Origin: Fen-1362 sp964597035
Lineage (GTDB): Bacteria; Planctomycetota; Phycisphaerae; Sedimentisphaerales; Anaerobacaceae
Reading direction: 5' to 3'
Length of the DNA stretch: 64,000 bases
NCBI GenBank assembly: GCA_964597035.1
Contig: CAZQWM010000009.1
Location: 1 to 64,000 of the forward strand
The notes under the pieces were generated by a model. The model saw nothing but the letters and a program-made list of their open reading frames with translations. It was not told the origin of the DNA and searched no databases. Shown here one piece after another: positions 1-8,225 of the stretch (its first letter is position 1; the number at the start of each line of letters is the position of its first letter). Position numbers and translations under genes: made by a program.

Positions 1-195
1 GCTGATTTGTTCTCGTTCTTCCACAAGCACCATGACCAGTTTAGCCGTATCACCTTCTGGGGCGTGCACGATGGCCAATCCTGGCTAAACTACTGGCCAG
101 TAATTGGCCGCACCGACTATCCTCTGCTGTTTGACCGTCATTACAAACCCAAGCCGGCGTTTTACGCCGTCATTAAAACGGCCGAGGGCAAGTAA
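1..195 (+). CDS. GH10 endo-1,4-beta-xylanase, C-terminal end only
   Basis: The reading frame is open from the first base and ends at TAA 193-195, so the start lies outside the window. The visible 64 residues match the last beta-strand and helix of GH10 xylanases: a TFWGVHDGQSWLN block followed by PLLFDRHYKPKPAFYAVI, a conserved family ending in which the Trp residues line the active-site cleft. The protein would cut the beta-1,4-xylan backbone internally. No further domain follows the catalytic barrel. It is 29 bp upstream of a GH43 gene on the same strand, which fits one xylan-degradation operon. Family assignment is from remembered GH10 signatures, not a search. Confidence 0.85.
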   Translation, partial: ADLFSFFHKHHDQFSRITFWGVHDGQSWLNYWPVIGRTDYPLLFDRHYKPKPAFYAVIKTAEGK

Positions 196-224
196 TTAAA
201 ATTTGATTCGCAGGATAATTTACG

Positions 225-1823
225 ATGAAATCAGAAATGAGATTACTGACAGTGGTTGTTTTGCTTTCAGCTTTAGGGGCCGGTTGTTCGCAGGCCGGAA
301 CATTCAATAATCCGATTATACCCGGCTTTTATCCCGACCCGAGTATCTGCCGGGCCGGCGACGATTATTACACGGTGCACAGCAGCTTCGAGTTTTTTCC
401 GGGCGTTCCGATTTTCCACAGCAAAGACCTCGTTCATTGGCGGCAAATCGGCTACTGCCTCACACGCAAAAGCCAGTTGCCGCTTGGAAAAGTCAGGGCC
501 TCAGGTGGTATATATGCTCCGACGATTCGCTATCACGACGGCACCTTCTATATGATAACAACCAATGTAGATGGCAGAGGCAATTTTTACGTTACCGCCA
601 AAGACCCTGCAGGCCCATGGTCCGAACCCGTCTGGATTGACCGGGCAGGCATCGACCCGTCACTATTTTTCGACGACGATGGAACCGTCTATTACATCAG
701 ACAAGAAGGCGGACGCCACGGCCATATCGCCCAAAGAACGCTCAATCTCGAAACAGGCAAGCTCGAAGGCAAGTCGAAGGAACTATGGCCGGGCACGGGT
801 GGTATATGGCCGGAGGGGCCGCATATGTATAAAATCAACGGAAAGTACTACCTGATGATTTCAGAGGGCGGAACGAGTTACGACCATAGTGTAACTATAG
901 CACGCAGTGATTCTCCATGGGGACCATTCGAGTCGAACCCTAATAATCCCATCCTGACGCATCGTCACCTTCGAAAAAATCCAATCCAGGTTGTCGGCCA
1001 CGCCGATTTAGTCGAAACTCCCGATGGATGGTGGCTGGTTTGCCTCGGCGTACGCCCGCAGGGAGGAAGGTATCATCACATAGGCAGGGAAACATTTCTT
1101 GCCCCCGTAACCTGGACTGCTGATGGCTGGCCCGTGGTCAATAAAAACGGAACTATAGATTTGACAGTGACAGCACCGAAACTGCCGCAGCACCCCTGGC
1201 CGAAAGAAGTGGTTAAAGACGACTTCGCTAGTAAGACACTCGCAATGCAGTGGAACTATCTGAGAAATTCTTATGATACCGATTACTCTCTCACTGAGCG
1301 TCCCGGGTTTCTGCGCCTTCACGGCTCGGCTGTAAGGTTGAGTGACCGAGATTCGCCCGCTTTTGTGGGTCGTCGCCAGACCGATTTTAACTGCGTCGCC
1401 TCGACTATGGTTGAGTTTGACCCCAATAGTGAAAACGAGGAAGCCGGCCTTGTTGCCTTTGTCAATGACAAGCATTATTATCAAATCGGTGTTACTTTAC
1501 GGCAGGGCAAACGACAGGCCTTCCTCAAAAAAGTGCTCAAGGGTAAATCTATTGAGCCAGTTCAATACGTTAATATTGCCCCCGGCCCCGTCAAGTTGAC
1601 GGCTATGGCGGTTCCGTTGTCTTACGAATTTTCCTGCACGGATTCAACCGGAGCCCGACAGGTATTGGGCACGGCCAAGACGAAAGATTTGTCCGTCGAG
1701 GCGATTGGCTTTGACGATGGTATGTGTTTCACCGGCGTCTATTTCGGAATGTACGCAACCGGCAACGGCCAAAAGTCCACAACACCCGCAGACTTCGACT
1801 GGTTTGAGTACGTGTCCAATTAG
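225..1823 (+). CDS. GH43 beta-xylosidase/alpha-L-arabinofuranosidase, lipoprotein
   Basis: The 532-residue protein has a lipoprotein signal (hydrophobic stretch 6-19, lipobox LGAGC with Cys21), so it is probably anchored on a membrane facing the periplasm. The GH43 five-blade propeller has its three expected acids: Asp38 in FYPDPS (general base), Asp144 in GIDPSLFF (pKa modulator) and Glu197 in WPEGPHMY (general acid). From about residue 330 a beta-sandwich C-terminal domain begins (DDFASKTLAMQWNYLR), typical of XynB-like beta-xylosidases and arabinofuranosidases. It would release xylose or arabinose from xylo-oligosaccharides. It sits between the GH10 end and the acetylesterase, in one direction. 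Its last 20-odd codons recur as a relic at 5592-5672. Xylosidase and arabinofuranosidase activity cannot be separated from sequence alone. Confidence 0.88.
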   Translation: MKSEMRLLTVVVLLSALGAGCSQAGTFNNPIIPGFYPDPSICRAGDDYYTVHSSFEFFPGVPIFHSKDLVHWRQIGYCLTRKSQLPLGKVRASGGIYAPTIRYHDGTFYMITTNVDGRGNFYVTAKDPAGPWSEPVWIDRAGIDPSLFFDDDGTVYYIRQEGGRHGHIAQRTLNLETGKLEGKSKELWPGTGGIWPEGPHMYKINGKYYLMISEGGTSYDHSVTIARSDSPWGPFESNPNNPILTHRHLRKNPIQVVGHADLVETPDGWWLVCLGVRPQGGRYHHIGRETFLAPVTWTADGWPVVNKNGTIDLTVTAPKLPQHPWPKEVVKDDFASKTLAMQWNYLRNSYDTDYSLTERPGFLRLHGSAVRLSDRDSPAFVGRRQTDFNCVASTMVEFDPNSENEEAGLVAFVNDKHYYQIGVTLRQGKRQAFLKKVLKGKSIEPVQYVNIAPGPVKLTAMAVPLSYEFSCTDSTGARQVLGTAKTKDLSVEAIGFDDGMCFTGVYFGMYATGNGQKSTTPADFDWFEYVSN

Positions 1824-1851
1824 TTTTGATAAAAACTGAAAGGATAAAGTG

Positions 1852-3793
1852 ATGAAGTTGAATGTAAAAACACTTTGTGTGGCAATATGCTGTTTGTTGA
1901 TTCCTCAGGCGGCGTTCTGCAAAGTCAAGCTTCCTCGTTTGGTAAGCGACGGTATGGTGCTGCAAAGAGACATCGATGTAAAGGTCTGGGGCTGGGCCGA
2001 GGCGGGTGAAGAGGTAACAATAAACTTTAACGGCGAAACGTATAAGACAGCAGCCGATACGGACGGTAAATGGTATGTTATACTTCCCGAATTAAAAGCA
2101 GGCGGCCCCTATAGTATGGATATCGACGCCGGTAATAATATATCTCTTAAAAATATCCTGATAGGCGATGTATGGGTATGTTCAGGTCAGTCGAATATGG
2201 AGCTGCCTATGGACAGGGTGAAATACCGCTATCCGGAGGTAATCGTTAATTCCGACAACCCTAACATAAGGCAGTTCGATGTCCCTCGTACATATGATTT
2301 TCAACAGCCGCAGGGAGATTTGAAGTCGGGCCGCTGGGTATCGGCAAATCCTAAAAGTGTTCTTGAATTTACTGCCGTAGGTTATTTTTTCGCGAAAGAA
2401 TTATATGAGGAATACCACGTCCCCATAGGTTTAATAAATGCAAGCGTGGGCGGCTCACCGGCACAGGCATGGTTGAGCGAGGACGCCTTAAAAGCATTTC
2501 CTGCACTTCTGAAAACGGCGGAAAAATATAAAGACAGCAACTACATTAACCAAATCAAGGAAAAAGATAAAGCTGTCAGCGATGCATGGTATGCTCGTGT
2601 CAAGCAGCTTGATAAAGGTTTGGAAAAAGGTCAAAAGCCCTGGTTTGATGTAAATTATGACGCCTCCGAATGGGCGACTATGAATGTGCCCGGATACTGG
2701 GCGGACCATGAGCTGGGTAATGTAAACGGCGTTGTCTGGTTCAGAAAGGGAATTGACGTCCCGGCTTCCATGACTGGTCAGCCGGCAAAGCTTTCGCTGG
2801 GCAGGATTGTGGATGCTGATACGACCTATGTGAACGGCAAAAATGTCGGCTCAGTTTCGTACCAGTACCCTCCGAGGATATATGATGTTCCTTCGAAGCT
2901 GCTGAAGGAGGGCAAGAATATCATTGTAGTAAGGGTTATTAATAATTCGGGCCGGGGGCGGTTTTGTTCCGAACAAGCCCTATCAACTTTCAGCAGCAGG
3001 GCAGACAATCGACTTAAAGGGCCCGTGGCAATACAAATTAGGTACTACAATGGACCCGTTACCGGGCAGCACTTTTATCGAGTGGGAGCCGTTGGGACTA
3101 TATAACGGAATGATAGCGCCGCTGTTAAACTATAAAATTAAAGGAGTAATTTGGTATCAGGGTGAATCCAACACGGCAAATCCGCGTGAATATAAAAAGT
3201 TGTTTCCTGCATTGATAGCCGACTGGAGACAAAAATGGAATCAGGGCGATTTCCCTTTCCTGTACGTGCAACTGGCCAACTTTATGGAGGCCAAAGACAA
3301 ACCATCCGAAAGCAACTGGGCGGCTCTGAGAAATGCACAGCTTAAAATACTTGCCGTTGCCAACACGGCAATGGCCGTAATCATCGACCTCGGTGAATGG
3401 AACGATATTCATCCCTTAAACAAAGAAGATGTCGGCAAACGCCTTGTACTCGCAGCCCGGAAGCTGGCTTATGGTGATGATAAGGTGGTTTATTCGGGTC
3501 CGATTTACCAGTCGATGAAAGTCGAAGGCAATAAGGTCATTCTTACGTTTACAAATACAGGCAGCGGGCTAACGGCAAAAGGGGACGGAGAGCTGAAGTA
3601 TTTCGCTATCGCCGGAACCGACAGAAAATTTGTCTGGGCAAAGGCAAAAATAGAGGGAGATAACGTCGTTGTGTGGAACGACCAGGTGCCAAATCCAGTG
3701 GCTGTGCGGTACGCTTGGGCCGACAATCCTGAAGGTGCGAATTTATATAACAAGGAGGGTTTGCCGGCGTCGCCTTTCAAAGCTGGTCAATAG
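1852..3793 (+). pseudogene. Sialate/acetylxylan O-acetylesterase (SGNH, SASA family), interrupted by one frameshift
   Basis: Two overlapping frames together make one esterase of about 646 residues. The start is ATG 1852 (AAGGA 7 bases upstream; a GTG at 1849 is too close to it). A signal peptide covers residues 1-24. Block I is SGQSNMELPM with nucleophile Ser114. A galactose-binding-like jelly roll is inserted (about 250-370), as is usual in this family. The frame is lost at a GGGGG run, 2954-2958. With four G the protein reads NNSGRGGFVPNKPY and continues smoothly into WYQGESN and the block V motif NDIHP, which holds the catalytic Asp/His. All active-site blocks are therefore present and only one base is wrong. 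This is either recent inactivation or an assembly/sequencing error in a homopolymer. It probably deacetylates xylan or oligosaccharides alongside its GH10/GH43 neighbours. Confidence 0.85.
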
Positions 3794-3813
3794 TGGTTTT
3801 CCTGATTATATAC

Positions 3814-3842
3814 TTGTCAAACCCAAATGAATATGGTACGAT
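3814..3842 (+). promoter_or_regulatory. Candidate sigma70-type promoter for the CE4 deacetylase
   Basis: TTGTCA (3814-3819), 17-base spacer, TACGAT (3837-3842). The start codon is at 4022, leaving a leader of about 170 bases that contains a small perfect hairpin (TTCAGC/GCTGAA, 3873-3888). The match is moderate and unverified. Confidence 0.35.
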
Positions 3843-4021
3843 ATTGCAATAATTGTTTGAAGGAAACACATTTTCAGCTTTAGCTGAATTTGACGTAGAG
3901 CACACCTGAAAGCATTTGGAGAAATTGCATTGCCCTGATGGTGTTGTGTGTACCCATTCCGGAGATGTTGAAGAATATGTTCCCAACTTTTTAAAAACTC
4001 ATTTTCGAGGTGCGAAGTATT

Positions 4022-5497
4022 ATGAAAAAAGTAAATGTAACTCTGCTACTCGCCGCCTTTCTGGCAACAGTCAACGTTGGGTATTGCGGAACAATTGACC
4101 CTCCTTACGAGGTAGGCACCTGGTCAGGGTTCCACACGGCAGCAATAACATACACTTTTGATGATAACCTGTCCCATCAGCTTAGTATAGCAATTCCTCT
4201 TTTCGATAATTATGGTTTCAAGGCGACCCTGTATACTGTCACCAGCCCAAGCTGGGTATGGCCGGCTAATTGGACGGGTCTGCAAACCGCCGCTGCTCAA
4301 GGTCACGAAATCGGCAATCATACAGTTTCGCACCCCAGTAACTGGTGTTCATTGACATCCGCACAACAAGAGTCTCAGTATGCGAGCTCGCAGAGCACCA
4401 TTAACTCGTATATACCCGGCAATCAATGTCTAACGGTTGCGTATCCATATTGCTGCGCCAAATACGAAACCATGACCGCGACATATTTTATTGCCGGGCG
4501 GACCTGCTCAGGCGCGATTGTACCGGCCACTCCCTCCAATTTCTACCAGATAAGCTCGTTTATTCTCGGCAGCTCCGGGATAAATACAACGGCTGGTATT
4601 ACCGCTAAAGACGACCAGGCCGCAAGCTCCGGCGGATGGGCCGTATATCTTATACACGCCGTTGACGGCAGCGAGGGCGGAGGATATTCACCTCTTTCAT
4701 CTACGATACTCGATGAAAGTCTTCAGTATCTTGACGCCAACAGGGAAACATTCTGGGTGAACACCTTTTTAAACGTTGTGAAATACATAAAAGAACGCAA
4801 TGACGTATCGGTTACGGAATTGTCCAGTAATGACACTCACATTACCCTGCAAGTAACAGACACTCTCGACGACACGATTTATAATTATCCGGTAACCATA
4901 CGCAGGCCTGTCCCAGCGGGCTGGGGTTCAGCCAACGTTATTCAGAACGGCAGTCCTGTGACTTCGTCGATTGTGCTGGTCGATTCAACAAATTATGTTA
5001 TGTTTGACGTGGTGCCTGACGGCGGAGACATTGTGCTATCAAAACCACTCCAGGCGCCTACCGGCCTGAGGGCGACCGTCGGTTCTTCAACAGTTTCGCT
5101 CGACTGGAACGACAATAACGATACTTACCTGGCAGGCTATAATGCATATCGTTCGACAACCTTTGGCGGAGATTACAGCAAACTGAACAGCTCGCTTTTG
5201 AGCAGTTCGGATTATAATGACGTTAATGTTCCCCTCGACACAACCTATTATTACGTCGTTGTGGCCGTAGATACAAATTCGTTTGAATCAGACTACTCGA
5301 ACGAAGCAGTGGTATTCGGCGACCTCTACGGCGATTTTACGGGTAACGGCGATATAGACATCAATGACCTTTCCGACTTTTTCAACTTTTTCTGGCTGGT
5401 GGACGATTGTAACGAAACTGCAGGGGTGGACCTGTACGAGGATTGTTTAGTTAATTTCCGCGAATTTGCCGTTCTGGGAGAGAGCCGAGAGCAATAA
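4022..5497 (+). CDS. Secreted polysaccharide deacetylase (CE4/NodB-like) with FN3 and dockerin-like tail
   Basis: ATG 4022 is preferred over an in-frame GTG at 4010 because it begins a clean signal peptide (MKKVNVTLLLAAFLATVNV). The mature 491-residue protein starts with a NodB-like domain. Its metal site is visible: Asp47-Asp48 in YTFDD and His100/His104 in NHTVSHP. CE4 enzymes use this Asp-His-His triad to remove acetyl groups from xylan or chitin-like polymers; in this locus acetylxylan is the likely substrate. After about residue 345 comes one fibronectin type III domain (APTGLRATV to YYVVVAVDTNS), then a two-motif Asp-rich dockerin-like tail (GDFTGNGDIDINDL, later VDLYEDCLVNFREF). The second motif is degenerate and lacks the usual final NWL. 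Decayed copies of neighbouring genes start directly after the stop codon. Confidence 0.82.
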   Translation: MKKVNVTLLLAAFLATVNVGYCGTIDPPYEVGTWSGFHTAAITYTFDDNLSHQLSIAIPLFDNYGFKATLYTVTSPSWVWPANWTGLQTAAAQGHEIGNHTVSHPSNWCSLTSAQQESQYASSQSTINSYIPGNQCLTVAYPYCCAKYETMTATYFIAGRTCSGAIVPATPSNFYQISSFILGSSGINTTAGITAKDDQAASSGGWAVYLIHAVDGSEGGGYSPLSSTILDESLQYLDANRETFWVNTFLNVVKYIKERNDVSVTELSSNDTHITLQVTDTLDDTIYNYPVTIRRPVPAGWGSANVIQNGSPVTSSIVLVDSTNYVMFDVVPDGGDIVLSKPLQAPTGLRATVGSSTVSLDWNDNNDTYLAGYNAYRSTTFGGDYSKLNSSLLSSSDYNDVNVPLDTTYYYVVVAVDTNSFESDYSNEAVVFGDLYGDFTGNGDIDINDLSDFFNFFWLVDDCNETAGVDLYEDCLVNFREFAVLGESREQ

Positions 5498-5499
5498 CC

Positions 5500-5578
5500 A
5501 TAATCGGCGAATGGAATGATATTCATACGTCAAATAAGGAAAGGTTTGCCGGCGTCGCCCTTCAGAGCGGATAAATAG
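5500..5578 (+). pseudogene. Relic of an acetylesterase (SASA) 3' end
   Basis: Reading from 5500 gives I-I-G-E-W-N-D-I-H, the block V of the esterase at 1852-3793 (GEWNDIHP). After one frame change it gives G-L-P-A-S-P-F-R-A-D-K-stop, matching that gene's last residues (GLPASPFKAG). About 110 codons that separate these blocks in the intact gene are missing. This is therefore an internally deleted, non-functional copy of the esterase tail, starting 3 bases after the CE4 stop codon. Confidence 0.8.
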
Positions 5579-5591
5579 TGTTTACACAAGT

Positions 5592-5672
5592 TATTCCACC
5601 GGAAACGGCCAAAAATTCACAACTCCCGCAGACTTCGACTGGTTTGAGTATAAGGCGGATACAAAAGAGTGA
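5592..5672 (+). pseudogene. Relic of a GH43 3' end
   Basis: Codons 5592-5672 read Y-S-T-G-N-G-Q-K-F-T-T-P-A-D-F-D-W-F-E-Y before diverging to a stop at 5670-5672. The intact GH43 gene ends Y-A-T-G-N-G-Q-K-S-T-T-P-A-D-F-D-W-F-E-Y. Eighteen of 20 residues match, with high nucleotide identity. Nothing of the catalytic domain is present. Gene order here (esterase tail then GH43 tail) is reversed relative to the intact genes. Confidence 0.85.
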
Positions 5673-5697
5673 CGGTTATGCCAGTTTTTCAGAAGCG

Positions 5698-7704
5698 TCA
5701 ATTACCTGTCAGCCAGTTATTGGTAAACTGGTGCAAATCAAACAAGTCGACTTTCGCGTCGCAAGTGAGGTCAACCCCGCTACATCCTTCGCAGTCGGTC
5801 TCAAGCCAGTGTGCTGCCAGTATGGCATAATCAAGGAAGTCTACATCACTGTTGCCGTCGAAGTCTCCCGCAATCAATTCGACCAAGTACGTTTGACATC
5901 CGAGTACCCCATCTTCCCCTTTTGGCACTGGGTCTGTATGTGATGCTCCGTCGCCGTTATCATCGTATTGGGGGATTTCATCGTAGTTGTCATTACCGGC
6001 CGCATAATTGAACGCCTCTAACATACTAACATAACCATTTTGACTTGTATCAGCGTTTACAGGATTACCGTATTCATCCCGTCCATGAAGTGCAGCCACG
6101 AATCCCCGAATGAATACATTTCCCCACGAAACGGCTTCTTCTATAGTGGCAGTACAAATAATACGAGTAGGGGAGCTAATATCCTCAACCAGACCGCCAG
6201 AGAAACAAGACAAGGCAACTATCGTAACTTTGGCGGTCGTTATTGTGTTTAGCAGATCAGCAAGGTCATCATCATGAAGGTCTCCTATGTAGAGACAGAC
6301 TATTTCATCCACACTAACTATATCCAATGTATCGCCGTCTTGGTTCACGTCCATCCAGTCAAAAAGTCCGGCGTTGTCTTCATCACGGGCATCCACTTGG
6401 AGAGGGCCCCCGGTATATCCCAAATCGATACATATCTTGCCTTGGAGTCCTTCATCAAAGATCTGATAAGGATATCCACCAACTGGCAGGCCTCCATTAA
6501 CGTGGTTGTAGTTATCATCCCATTTATCTATGGTTCCCCAGTCATCTTCATCATATTCGCCTGTATCGTGGCGATAAGGCGGTTTGCCGTCATGATCGAA
6601 GTCGAAAACCTCACCAGCGCTGGTATCAATGTAACCATCTCGGTTCGTATCTCCCAAGCAATAATCTATTAGGCGCTCGATGTAGACATCGTAGTCCGAG
6701 ACCGTGGTGCCAATATTCTCAATATATACGTTATCAAGAGTCGAGACGTACTTATTCCGATAGAATTCGGTTTTACTAACGGAGTAAAACTGCTTACGGA
6801 CCCTCCAGACATCAAGTCCGTGGTTACACCGATAGTCTCCTCCTGTGAACAGACTTCTGAGTTTGAAGTTACTCTCCAGGAAGTCTGGTTCATCTCCAGG
6901 GTCGACCGATATTCTCCCATCGCAGTATCCTAAATATTGTCCCCCTTCGCTTAAAGGGCCTGCATAGCCTCGACCGTGATCGGTCATCCAAATAAACAAT
7001 TCATCATCTTCGTCAATTCTTGCCCCAAGCTCATTGAAAACCGTCTGCAAGTCAGCGTAATCGGCTGAATAATCTATCATTCCGTTTGGATTACCTCCAT
7101 CAGGGTCCATACCGTCATAATTCAGCAAATAAATGTCAGATGGAGAAAAACCATATTCCCTCCTAAGCATACCATAGGTCAAATCCACGTCGATCCAAAA
7201 CCGCCTTTCGCTCCCACCGTTAATCATGATCGCATACCGGTGCGTTACTCCATCAGCAGGGTTATAGATAGGGATATTCTTGGGATGCAGCATTTGTTCA
7301 GCGGTTTTAGTATCGACTTTTTCTGTGACAACGATGATACGCCTGGTGTGTCGTGCGGTACAACCAAGAGAATCTTTCACTGTCAGGAGACAGTCGTAAT
7401 CTCCAGGTAGATTGAATCGATGTGTTGTGTACCCTGTTTGCGTAGAAATGAAGTCTTGTACACCATCAGATTCAAAATCCCATTCATATTGAACAATCTC
7501 GTCGTCCGAAGAAGTACCTGCTCCGAAAAACGATACTAGCTCACCAACGACAACTACTTGCTCCGTTCCAGCAAAAGCCGAGGGCTCTCGATAAGCAGGT
7601 GAGGTATATTGGTCGGCCCCCCAGCCACTCCGGATGGCAAAAAGCAACAGACCGTAAGAAAACCCGAGAACGGCTTTGAAGCACAAGAAACTCGGCGATT
7701 TCAT
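5698..7704 (-). CDS. Secreted caspase-like (C13/legumain-like, clan CD) peptidase with PKD domain and dockerin-like tail
   Basis: The start is placed at ATG 7704 (or 7713). The frame runs further upstream, but only to a TTG at 7785 that overlaps a promoter. The N-terminus is a signal peptide (MKSPSFLCFKAVLGFSYGLL). A PKD domain follows (about 40-135; YEWDFESDGVQ, PGDYDCLLTV). Then comes a C13/caspase-like core: catalytic His243 in MTDHGRG and Cys500 in ALSCFSGG. These two are separated by about 257 residues, far more than in legumain (roughly 40). The intervening segment is very Asp-rich, with calcium-loop-like GDTNRDGYID, DFDHDG and DVNQDGDTLD. The protein ends in a two-motif dockerin-like tail (DFDGNSDVDFLDYAILAAHW and DLTCDAKVDLFDL). 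Proteolytic function is inferred from the His/Cys motifs; the substrate is unknown. Confidence 0.72.
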   Translation of the reverse strand: MKSPSFLCFKAVLGFSYGLLLFAIRSGWGADQYTSPAYREPSAFAGTEQVVVVGELVSFFGAGTSSDDEIVQYEWDFESDGVQDFISTQTGYTTHRFNLPGDYDCLLTVKDSLGCTARHTRRIIVVTEKVDTKTAEQMLHPKNIPIYNPADGVTHRYAIMINGGSERRFWIDVDLTYGMLRREYGFSPSDIYLLNYDGMDPDGGNPNGMIDYSADYADLQTVFNELGARIDEDDELFIWMTDHGRGYAGPLSEGGQYLGYCDGRISVDPGDEPDFLESNFKLRSLFTGGDYRCNHGLDVWRVRKQFYSVSKTEFYRNKYVSTLDNVYIENIGTTVSDYDVYIERLIDYCLGDTNRDGYIDTSAGEVFDFDHDGKPPYRHDTGEYDEDDWGTIDKWDDNYNHVNGGLPVGGYPYQIFDEGLQGKICIDLGYTGGPLQVDARDEDNAGLFDWMDVNQDGDTLDIVSVDEIVCLYIGDLHDDDLADLLNTITTAKVTIVALSCFSGGLVEDISSPTRIICTATIEEAVSWGNVFIRGFVAALHGRDEYGNPVNADTSQNGYVSMLEAFNYAAGNDNYDEIPQYDDNGDGASHTDPVPKGEDGVLGCQTYLVELIAGDFDGNSDVDFLDYAILAAHWLETDCEGCSGVDLTCDAKVDLFDLHQFTNNWLTGN

Positions 7705-7755
7705 GAATTGCATTTCATTCGTACCAAAGCTTAGGAACCTTTTTACAACATTTTC

Positions 7756-7785
7756 ATTGTATCGCTTTATAAGACCCGCTGTCAA
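7756..7785 (-). promoter_or_regulatory. Strong sigma70-type promoter for the caspase-like gene
   Basis: On the reverse strand: TTGACA (7785-7780), 18-base spacer, TACAAT (7761-7756). Transcription would begin near 7749, about 36 bases before ATG 7713. This supports the shorter start rather than the TTG at 7785, which is part of the -35 box itself. Confidence 0.55.
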
Positions 7786-7790
7786 GAGTT

Positions 7791-7910
7791 TTACATCACA
7801 TCTAAGGTTAATATGTCGGATATGAAGTTTGCGGTGATAAGTCGAACGTCGGCCAGTTCCTTAAGTTCCCCAGGCAAAGGCGGAATGAGATAGTATTCTG
7901 AAATCGCCAT
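7791..7910 (-). other. Small 39-codon open frame, probably relic or chance
   Basis: An ATG (7910) to TAA (7791) frame starts MAISEYYLIPPLPGELKELA and ends just before the caspase-gene promoter. It has no clear ribosome site and a stop codon lies just upstream. The composition looks protein-like, but I recognise no family. Confidence 0.15.
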
Positions 7911-8089
7911 ATCAAATTAACATAGGAATTTTTTATATTGATTCGATTATAAGCACCGACGGCATACCTGAAAACTGGCATGATTCTTAAATTGAAACAG
8001 GTTTTTGCCTAAAAGTGAAATGTGTGCTTCTGGTCCTGGGAATCGGTTTTAACGGTTTGGCCGGTGCTCAAGTTTTTTAATTTTAAACC
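7911..8089. other. Non-coding divergent intergenic stretch
   Basis: This is the middle part of the 512-base region between the caspase-like gene and the kinase operon. It is AT-rich with no gene that I can support. Promoters for both directions lie at its edges. Confidence 0.5.
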
Positions 8090-8117
8090 TTGACAGCAAG
8101 ATACTATACGTTATTAT
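8090..8117 (+). promoter_or_regulatory. Promoter of the PfkB-GH3 operon, sharing an internal motif with the GH116 promoter
   Basis: TTGACA (8090-8095), 16-base spacer, TATTAT (8112-8117). The spacer holds GATACTAT (8100-8107), exactly 12 bases upstream of the -10 start. The GH116 promoter at 11430-11458 has the same GATACTAT at the same distance from an identical TATTAT. Confidence 0.5.
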
Positions 8118-8225
8118 TTTGCCCTCTTATTTTACACAAACTTGCTTTTTATCGTATCGGCGAAGGTGTCGCTGAGGTTAAGGAAAGACCTAAAACGCCG
8201 GGCCGTAGCCGGAAAGGAGCTTATA

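Noticed and set aside
7780..7785. TTG start at 7785 for the caspase-like gene
   Set aside because: That TTG is part of a good -35 box with a matching -10 downstream, so translation must start at 7713 or 7704.
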